Part shown: positions 56,846-64,000 of the stretch, one piece after another
Numbering within the stretch: position 1 is the first letter of the stretch
How the letters are laid out: the number at the start of each line of letters is the position of its first letter
Source: Monoplex corrugatus
Taxonomy: Eukaryota; Mollusca; Gastropoda; Littorinimorpha; Ranellidae
DNA length: 64,000 nt
Assembly: GCA_030674185.1 (NCBI GenBank)
Contig: JAPXFY010000015.1
Span: 18,591,989 to 18,655,988, forward strand
Direction: 5' to 3'
Made by a program: the position numbers and the translations under genes
Notes under the pieces: model-generated
What the model saw: only the letters and a program-made list of their open reading frames with translations
Databases searched by the model: none
What the model was told of the DNA's origin: nothing

Positions 56846-57787
56846 TACACTTCTACTGGCAGGGAACCGCTTAGGTGTTTTGCTAATTTCAAAATTCATG
56901 TAACACTTTTCATACTTTTTCTGTTTATCTTGAAACTGCTTCCATACGTAGGCGTCCACTAAGGTATAACACTCATGCAATGAGAGGGAAAGTTGTATAT
57001 GTTTTGAATCTGGTGAGCTCTTTGCCCCCCGTTTGGCAGCCCTATCAACCATATCATTGTAATGAAAAGAACTATGAGATGGTATCCAGCAGAAAGTAAT
57101 ATCAGTGCCTCTTAAGGATAAACTATTAATCAAGTGAGTAATTTCCAATATCATTTCAGATCTTGTTTGTAATTTTGATAATTCAAGAGCTTGAAGTACA
57201 GATTTTGAATCAACGCAAAAAAGTATCTGGGGAATTGTACTAGGAAGATTTATCATATAATTCAAAGCCATTAAGATTGCAAAGAGTTCTGCAGTAAAGA
57301 CAGATTTATTAAGTCCTATATAGAAAGATTTCTCAATTTTGAGAGCAGGTATTAAAAACGCTGAGCCTGCTTGTCTTTCAATTATTGAACCATCAGTGTA
57401 AACTTTCAAGTGATCGGAATAAAAGTCTTCTATATGACATTTAACGTGACTTGCCAGTAAATTGATATTATCTTCTTTTTTTAAGTCAGTGTGGTGTATG
57501 TCAAATCGTGCTCTTTGGAGTTCCCAACTGGGTACTGGTGAAAACGAAGGTCTTAAAGTTACAGGACCTGTGTCTAAATCAATTCCAGAGCCTTTCATAA
57601 CTTCAGCTGTAAATGTTGCAAGCGTGACCTGTGAGGATATTGATTTAGCTCTTTTTGGAAAGTCGGTATCTGATCTTACTTTTGTCTCTGTTTTGATGCT
57701 ATTTTCTATGGTAGTGTTTCTTAACAGTAGAAGTATACAATCCCTTATGTATAAGTGGAAACTTGATGCTTTCAAAACAAAATACAC
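56846..57787 (-). pseudogene. LINE ORF2 fragment with RNase H domain
   Basis: About 313 codons of continuous reading frame, all after the reverse transcriptase. RNase H degrades the RNA of the RNA-DNA hybrid during reverse transcription. The four acidic catalytic positions look intact: D132 in YTDGS, E167 in FTAELFAILMAL, D193 in CVDSKSVLQAL, and D248 near WIPSHSS...DMVDRAAK. Upstream residues 81-100 (PSFSPVPSWELQRARFDI) look like the linker between RT and RNase H. The frame has no start of its own (the first Met is incidental), and after residue 313 it runs into a (CA)n-encoded Cys-Val tail that is not part of the protein. RNase H at this position suggests an I, Jockey or Ingi-like clade; I cannot decide which. 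Confidence 0.85.
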
Positions 57788-57971
57788 AAGGAATGTGGTG
57801 TGCCTGTGTGGAAAGAAGATTACACATAGTCATATTCTTTCATGCGTTCGGATAAAACGACATATACCTACGCTATCAACAAAGACAGTTTCTGACATAT
57901 TTGCCTCATCATCCTTAACATATGAATTTGTTGTTAGCCTGTCAAAAAGTCCTATAGCGAATTATCTTTAA
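57785..57971 (+). pseudogene. LINE ORF2 C-terminal CCHC fragment
   Basis: The frame reads KYTRNVVCLCGKKITHSHIL, then SCVRIKRH and ends SLSKSPIANYL-stop. C-x-C-G...H-x3-C is the zinc-knuckle-like motif found downstream of RNase H at the C-terminus of many LINE ORF2 proteins. It lies in the opposite orientation to the adjacent RNase H fragment. The coding frame running in from 57462 is antisense to RNase H up to about 57785 and has no meaning there. Confidence 0.7.
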
Positions 57972-58197
57972 CGCGCCATTACTTCTCATGTTCAGTGTTA
58001 TGGTTAGCTAAGTTTACTGTTTCAATCGTTATTTATGATAACGTCATTTGTGAATTTTTCTTTCTTGTCTTGTTTTTCTTGTTCATTTCTTTTTCCTGAA
58101 AATTAACCATTTCCAAGTGGGGTTTTTTTTTGTTTTTTTGTTTTTGTTTTTTTGTCTAAAATCACTTTAGTGAATAGACATTAAATCAAAGACCACC

Positions 58198-58258
58198 ATA
58201 CATATACACACACACTCACTCACTCACTCACTCACACACACACTCACTCACTCTCTCT

Positions 58259-58292
<34 letters not shown>
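58198..58292. repeat. (CA)n/(CACT)n microsatellite
   Basis: CACTCACT and (CA)n blocks followed by a G run at 58298-58305. Confidence 0.9.
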
Positions 58293-58293
<1 letters not shown>

Positions 58294-58379
58294 AAGGGGG
58301 GGGGGGACTTTCACACAAATGCTAATGAAATGACAACATGTACATTGGTTTGTATTTCATTGAGGATCGGATTGACACC

Positions 58380-59210
58380 GACATTTAAAAGAGAAGAAAG
58401 AAACGGTGAGCGTGGGAGATACAGACTATCAGCCCATGTGTAAGAGGCAGTGGTGGTCCCATGTGGATTGATGGTATCGATATATATTATCCCTTTGACT
58501 CCCGCGCTCAGACCACAAGCATCCTGTATTGTCAACCTTGCTAGCAAAGTAAAAACTTAACCCTTTGACTTCCTCACCCTGTCTACCAGCTTCCTGCAGG
58601 AAGCTGGTGGATTGGGTGAGGAAGTCAAAGGGTGAAGGATTAGCAGCTGATGGATAGGGTGCAGGAGTCAAAGGGATGTAGAGAACAAGACATGCTCTGT
58701 GGTTGATGATGACCAAGTGGAAGTGAACTGCATCCCCTACCAGGCGGCATTTTCTCGTGGATTTTCTGGCATTAGCCCCCCATGAATATTTGATGGTCTT
58801 GTGAAACATGTGCCACGCATTTTCCGCCGATGATCAGGTTGAAAAGATAGATTAGTCGGCAGGGCGCATGATTTTGCCTGGCTCCAGAGTGTCAGAAATT
58901 TCCCAGCAGCAGGCACCAAAGGATGCTTTGTAGCTGTTTTGAGAGGCTACGAGCTGGTGTGATCAGATGTTAGAGAGAAAAAAAGAAGAAAAGGATAGTA
59001 AAAAAAAGTATCGATTTTTCAGAGGGAGGGGATGATGGAAGAGGCTTCCCCCACCCTGATCACATGCTTCTTTCTCCCTGGGCATTTTTACTCTCTTTAC
59101 TGAGAGCTGTGGGAATGGAAGAGATGTGACACCAATTTCACTGATATTGTCCGCGATGAAATAATGCTTCCTAATGTTAGGGTGCTGGCGGTGATAAAAA
59201 TACCTGGCCT
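58380..59210 (+). repeat. Intronic repeat unit B, split by foldback element
   Basis: The left part (58380-58486) contains CAGCCCATGTGTAAGAGGCA and GTGGTGGTCCCATG. The right part (58679-59210) has GGCATTAGCCCCCCATGAAT, GATCAGGTTGAAAAGATAGA, GGCTCCAGAGTGTCAGA and TTTCACTGATATTGTCCGCG. The foldback element at 58487-58678 separates them. Confidence 0.8.
58487..58678 (+). mobile_element. TTAA foldback element, copy 11, inside intronic repeat unit B
   Basis: The left end TTATCCCTTTGACTCCCGCG is in right-arm wording. The central palindrome CCAGCTTCCTGCAGGAAGCTGG is exact. The right end GGAGTCAAAGGGATG is slightly decayed. It interrupts the B copy of the 1.1-kb repeat. Confidence 0.75.
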
Positions 59211-59534
59211 GAAAGGGGAAATTGTAAAAAAAGAACTCATTTGTTTTAATTATAAAGGAACAGAAAAGGAAGGAGAAAAGAAATGAAGACAAAGGAAAGA
59301 AGAAGCGAATAAAAGCAATAGCTGTAAATAACAGATGTCAGAGAGAGAGTGTAGGGAAAGATAAGTAATTACCGAGTGTCTGATGGCGATGTCTTTTTTC
59401 GGATTTGCCAGTTTTAAATTTGCTGTTTTTGTTTCTATTTTCCACACTTTAAGAATTTAAGTAAACACTCATAATTCACTAATTAGATTGGGAATTGTTT
59501 AAACACACATGTTCGCAGGCATTCCACATGCACA

Positions 59535-59567
59535 TCTCTCTCTCTCTCTGTCTGTCTTCTTCTCTCT

Positions 59568-59656
<89 letters not shown>

Positions 59657-59713
59657 TGACACACACAACACACAAGTGACACACAAAACACACACACAAC
59701 ACACACACACACA

Positions 59714-59789
<76 letters not shown>

Positions 59790-59805
59790 CACACACACAC
59801 ACATA
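59535..59805. repeat. (CT)n then (CA)n compound tract
   Basis: (CT)n to 59608, then (CA)n with AGTGACACACA interruptions. Confidence 0.95.
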
Positions 59806-59839
59806 TGAACGCGAAATCCATGAGCACATGGGGACACAA

Positions 59840-60378
59840 AGTTGAAGAGGAAGTGATAATCCGTGGTGGTTTTATGATGACCCAAGTAGAAATGGACTGC
59901 ATCCCCCGCCTGCTGGCTGTGTCTCATGGATTGCTGGCATTAGCCCTCTTGAATATTTGATGGCGCATGAAACATGCCTCACACGTTTTTAGCCCGTGAT
60001 CTGGTTGAAAAGATAGATTAGGTGGCAGGACGCCTGGTTTTGCCAGGCTCCAGAGTCATACAGCTTCCCCAGCGGTAGGCACCGGGGAATGCTTTGTATC
60101 TTGCATTGAAAGGCTGCTAGCTGGTGTGATCAGCGGTTGAAAAGGAAAAAGTATGGAAAAACATTCTGAAAATCGATTTTTGAGAGGGAGGGATGATGGG
60201 AGGTAATGGGAAAGCGTCTCCACCACAGTGGCCACACATTGCTTGCCCATTCTGTATTTTATCTTCTCTCAGACAGAAAGCTCTGGGAGAATGGGAGTAA
60301 TCTGACATCGGTGTTATTGATATTGTCAGGGATGAAATAACACTCCTTAATGTCAGTGGTATAAAAAATACCTTTTAG
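59840..60378 (+). repeat. Intronic repeat unit C, intact
   Basis: The best-preserved copy: GATAATCCGTGGTGGTTTTA, GGCATTAGCCCTCTTGAATA, GATCTGGTTGAAAAGATAGA, GGCTCCAGAGTCATACAGC, TTGATATTGTCAGGGATGAA. Confidence 0.85.
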
Positions 60379-60727
60379 AAAAAAAAGGGGGGAGGTGTGT
60401 TAAAAAAGGTATTGGGGATGAAAGAAAACGAACATTCTCAAGGTTTCCCCATAATCCTAATGTTGTTGGGAATGATGCTGTTGAAACACCTACTTTTCTC
60501 TTTGAGACTATCATCCAGTTTGTCTCCTTTTCTGTTTTACCTTTTCCAACCCAAATACCCAGTTTGCCTCCTTTTCTGCTTTACCTTCTTCAACCTTGAA
60601 TAACATCCAGTGCCGATTGAGAGCTGGTGGTTCAGAGGTTGTATGGAGTTTTTATTGAACCAAACACTAACCCTAAGTCGGACCTCTGTCTCTACCGTCT
60701 ACGCTACCCAGACAAGCATGTTTTCTC

Positions 60728-60812
60728 TTTTGTGTGTGTATGTGCGTTTGTGTGTGTGTGTGTGTGTGGTGTGTGGTGTGTGCGTGTGCGTGTGTGTGTG
60801 CGGTGTGTGTGT
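60728..60812. repeat. (GT)n-rich tract
   Basis: Interrupted GT/GCGT repeats between units C and D. Confidence 0.9.
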
Positions 60813-60837
60813 CTTCATTGAAGGGCGAATGGTAATT

Positions 60838-61262
60838 TCACACAGACGAGAAAGAAAAAGACAGGAATTGTGAACATGGGGAGACGCAAGGTTGCCAGCC
60901 ATGTGTAAAACTGAAACTAGCAGTGGTGGTCTATGGGGGTGTACATGATGACCAGGCAGTGGTGGACTGCATCCCTCCCCTGCCATGCCTGCTGGCTTTC
61001 TTCTCACAGATTGCTGGCACTAGCCCCCATGAATATTTGATGGCCCTGTGAAAGATGCCCCACACGTGTTTTGAGCCCGTGATGTGGTTGAAAAGATAGA
61101 TTAGACTGCAAGTCACATGATTTTGCTTGGCTCCAAAGTCGCAGAGCATCCATAAGTGCAGGCCCCAAGGGAGGCTTTGTAGCTGTTTTGAAAGGGTACT
61201 GGCTGATGTGATCAGGGGTTGAAAATGACAAAAGACTGGACGGTCAAGCCATTCTGACAATC
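60838..61262 (+). repeat. Intronic repeat unit D, left part
   Basis: CAGCCATGTGTAAAACTGAA, GCAGTGGTGGTCTATGG, GGCACTAGCCCCCATGAATA, GTGGTTGAAAAGATAGATTA, GGCTCCAAAGTCGCAGAGC. It stops near 61262 and its continuation is at 61862. Confidence 0.8.
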
Positions 61263-61613
61263 TTTTTTTTTTCATGAAAAAGAATACTAGAGAAAACCTA
61301 GGATTTGTACTTCTCAGGGTAAGTGGAATAAAGTGGAGAGCATTGAGGATAATGGTAGGCTTTCAGAACAATGAAGATAGATTTTAAATTTTGTCAGAAT
61401 TTCTTGAGAAAGTGCTGTACACACGCTGTCCTTGAAAAGTGCTAATTTAGGCACTTTTTTGGTCCATATAACCTTGAGCATATTGCCTTATTAACTTCCA
61501 GAGTTAAATTTTTGCAAGTTCTCAATAATCCATACTTCTGACCAGAATTTGTTCAAGGTCCACCCATGAATAACTAAGAAAATTTGTTGACACAATTTTG
61601 TCGCACGTACGCA

Positions 61614-61736
61614 CACCCACCCACACACATATACATACACACACACACAACACACACACACACAATATATATACACACACACAGAAGCGCGTGCGTGCAC
61701 ACACACACACACAGACACATATATATAAAAATGATG

Positions 61737-61807
<71 letters not shown>

Positions 61808-61815
61808 ACACACAC
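61614..61815. repeat. (CA)n-rich tract
   Basis: CA/TA-rich repeats, then pure (CA)n at 61738-61805. Confidence 0.95.
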
Positions 61816-61861
61816 ATGTATCTTCTTGTCAGTGTGAAGTTATCCCTGTTTTTTTTAAAGG

Positions 61862-62112
61862 GGGATGAAGTAAGGATAGAAAAAAAGTTCAGATTGATTT
61901 TTGAGAGGGTGTGAGAGATGGTACAGATTTTTCACCACAGTGTGTAAAGAGTCTTCACCGCAGTGGCAACACACTTCTGTGCTCTGTAAGGACTTTGTGT
62001 ATTGTTTTTTTAGACAGTGGTGGGAAATCGAAAGATCTGATATCAGTTTTACTGACGTTGTTAGGGGTGACATTTTGTGTTAGGGGGAGGATATTGAAAA
62101 TATTGAAAGAAC
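61862..62112 (+). repeat. Intronic repeat unit D, right part
   Basis: TTGATTTTTGAGAGGGTGTG, TCACCGCAGTGGCAACACA, TTTTACTGACGTTGTTAGGG parallel the second half of units B and C. About 600 bp containing a (CA)n tract separates it from the left part. Confidence 0.7.
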
Positions 62113-63189
62113 CAATTTCTTTTTTCACGAGTTTTTGATTTGGTTGGTAAATTAAAACACATCTGTTGGTATGATTGCCCACATTCAAGCAAACAGGAAC
62201 CAGAAAAACATGAAAATACAATCAGAATGCGTATTTAATACAAGCAGACAAGACGGGCACCAATTTCAGCTAACTGGCCATTGTCATGCGTAAACACAAG
62301 ATCACAGAAGAACAAACAACAAATTAAAAAAATATGAGAAAAAGGCTAAAACTTCACTGCGGCTTTGTCCAGTGGGAGAAAAGGATATGTAGAGTATGTG
62401 ATACAATTCTGCAGTAGTGTTTCCAGATTCTTACTCTTCACAGCTTCATTGCAAAATAGTAATTATCAGAATAGCAAAAAAAATAAGGTAATGATAATAG
62501 TAATACAAATAATAATGATGATAATGACAATTAAAGACTCCTTCATGTGATGAAAATATAGCCAACGGTTGCTGAAGGTGAGATCTCCATAACTGCTTAT
62601 GATCATGGTCTATCAGTTTTAGCCAGTCATAAGGTGCTGTTGCCCCTTTGGCAGTATGGTACTTCAGTTCTGTTGTACTAACTGAGATATGAGTTCTGTT
62701 ATACTGACTGAGATATGTATGTTGAAGACCAGGGATACTGACCCTAGCGATGTAGTTTTGTGGTATTGTCTTTGAGATTGTTGTTGTAGGCAGATAAATG
62801 TGTTTGTTGTCTTGTATTTGTTCACCCCATGCTGTTTTTATTGTATGCAGATAATTGTGGCTGTTTTGTTTCTCTCTGTGCCCCCCCCCCCCCCTTCCCA
62901 CAAATTTCACAAACATGTTTTACAGGTTTCTCAGTTATACAAAACCTGAATATTACATAACTACATAGTTACCAATATTGATAAACGTTGATGCATTTGC
63001 TTCATGCTCTTGGGAAAATTCATTACACTTCATTAATGAACTGATACTGAAGTAAGTATCGGTGCATATTTGTGCAAATTATAAATCATTTGGCCAGTGC
63101 ATTTATAAACAACACAAACCAATACATTTATAAACAAAGTTGTAAATAAAGAATAAAGATAGCCGAGCAACAAATGATCGATCATTTGC

Positions 63190-63213
63190 ACGCGCGCGTG
63201 CGCGCGCGACACA

Positions 63214-63311
<98 letters not shown>

Positions 63312-63322
63312 ACACACACCAA
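63190..63322. repeat. (CG)n-(CA)n compound microsatellite
   Basis: CACGCGCGCGTGCGCGCGCG directly followed by (CA)n. The GATCGATCATTTGCACGCGCG lead-in is Z-DNA-prone. Confidence 0.9.
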
Positions 63323-64000
63323 CCAGCGCATTCACGCATACAAAGCCGTAAATAAAGAACAGACATAGCCAAGTAGGAGTGAGTGGTAAAAGAATAACAA
63401 CCAGAGGGCTTTATTGTCCTCCCTGTGTGTAAGTTTGAAGAAGGAATAGACGGGACAAGAAGTGGCGGGGTATAACCAGTTTAGTGCGGCTGGCTGTGCT
63501 CTTGTCGTCCTCAAGGGAATCGAGATTAGAGGACTGTAGTCAAGTCAGCCCCTGCAATCAAGTTAATTACCAGCTTCATTTTCTGTTGTGTGTGTGTGTG
63601 CGTGTCAAACCTTTGTTGCCACCCATCCAGCCGGCTGCCACCCCCCACCCCATCCCTCCTTTCCCCCAAATGTGTGGCTGGAATCTGTGACAACATCTTC
63701 CACTGGAATTGGGCTGTAGTCGAAAAGTGAGGTTTTCCAGTCAGTCTCTCCGTCTTCTCCTCTCTCTCTCTCTCTTTGTGATATACAGAGGAGAGAGAGA
63801 GAGAGAGAACAATTGTTATTTACGAGGGTATGAAATATGCAAAGTATGTGCTTGTTTTACGTTCAGCTCCACCCAAAAAGGGTCTACATTACACTATACA
63901 GAAAGTTTACATTAGACAATGCAGACATTCCAACAAGACTAGGTATTTGGTCGACAAAAAGTAGATTTGGAGTTTTTTCCAGATAAGCCCAATAAAATTT

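Larger units (their letters stand above)
56846..58195. mobile_element. LINE copy with inverted 5' segment
   Basis: The left part (56846 to about 57785) carries an RNase H domain on the minus strand. The right part (about 57785-58195) carries the C-terminal CCHC segment and a probable 3' UTR on the + strand. This inverted-5', sense-3' arrangement is what twin priming produces during LINE integration. The left edge abuts a 120-bp (CA)n tract (56719-56838). The right edge is T/G-rich then (CA/CT)n. No target-site duplication was clear. Confidence 0.7.

Noticed and set aside
57462..57784. First two thirds of a 169-codon + strand frame
   Set aside because: It is antisense to the LINE RNase H coding sequence; only the part after about 57785 has coding meaning.

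Overview
The window is a piece of eukaryotic, intron-rich and very repeat-rich genomic DNA, most likely from a mollusc and perhaps a gastropod. The one protein-coding gene I can support is on the + strand. Six exons (19940-20033, 22253-22406, 23010-23143, 25520-25610, 26659-26757, 45547-45627) join in consistent phase. They encode the C-terminal half of a BAH domain, an ELM2 domain and the start of a SANT domain, which is the N-terminal architecture of RERE/Atrophin, a chromatin co-repressor. The 5' part of the BAH domain and everything after SANT helix 2 lie outside the window or were not found. The mollusc assignment rests on tRNA-derived SINEs ending in a repeated GAAACTGAAACT-type tail, on the microsatellite load and on intron size. 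It is an inference, not a database match.

Region 1-19.9 kb, upstream of the first recognised exon, is almost all repeats. It holds a SINE/LINE-like element ending in (AAC)n (1-506), foldback elements, a 31-bp tandem array (4037-4930), about 1 kb of polypyrimidine (5985-7020), copies of a dispersed element each abutting a tandem array, and a 3.8-kb satellite (9425-13270) built from 28-bp monomers organised as 56-bp dimers. A Tc1/mariner-type MITE lies at 16132-16558. A CpG-richer single-copy stretch at 17640-18316 could be an internal promoter and first exon.

Region 19.9-45.6 kb is the gene body. The introns of 2.2, 0.6, 2.4 and 1.0 kb are mostly single copy. The 18.8-kb intron (26758-45546) holds several degenerate minisatellites, SINE copies, a near-perfect palindrome (34570-34664) and a cluster of three tRNA-like genes (Cys, Lys, Arg) within 240 bp.

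Region 45.6-64 kb is the next intron, unfinished at the window edge. It contains a LINE copy whose RNase H segment is inverted relative to its 3' end (a twin-priming structure), a roughly 1.1-kb unit repeated four times and interrupted by other elements, a possible regulatory block with clustered CTTTGT motifs (51040-51440), and many (CA)n and (CT)n tracts.

The most distinctive repeat is a foldback family with TTAA-CCCTTTGACTCC ends (11 loci). Its ends and apparent TTAA target resemble piggyBac-type MITEs. It has inserted into at least three other repeats, so the order of insertions can be read. I see no bacterial-type operon, CRISPR array or defence system.
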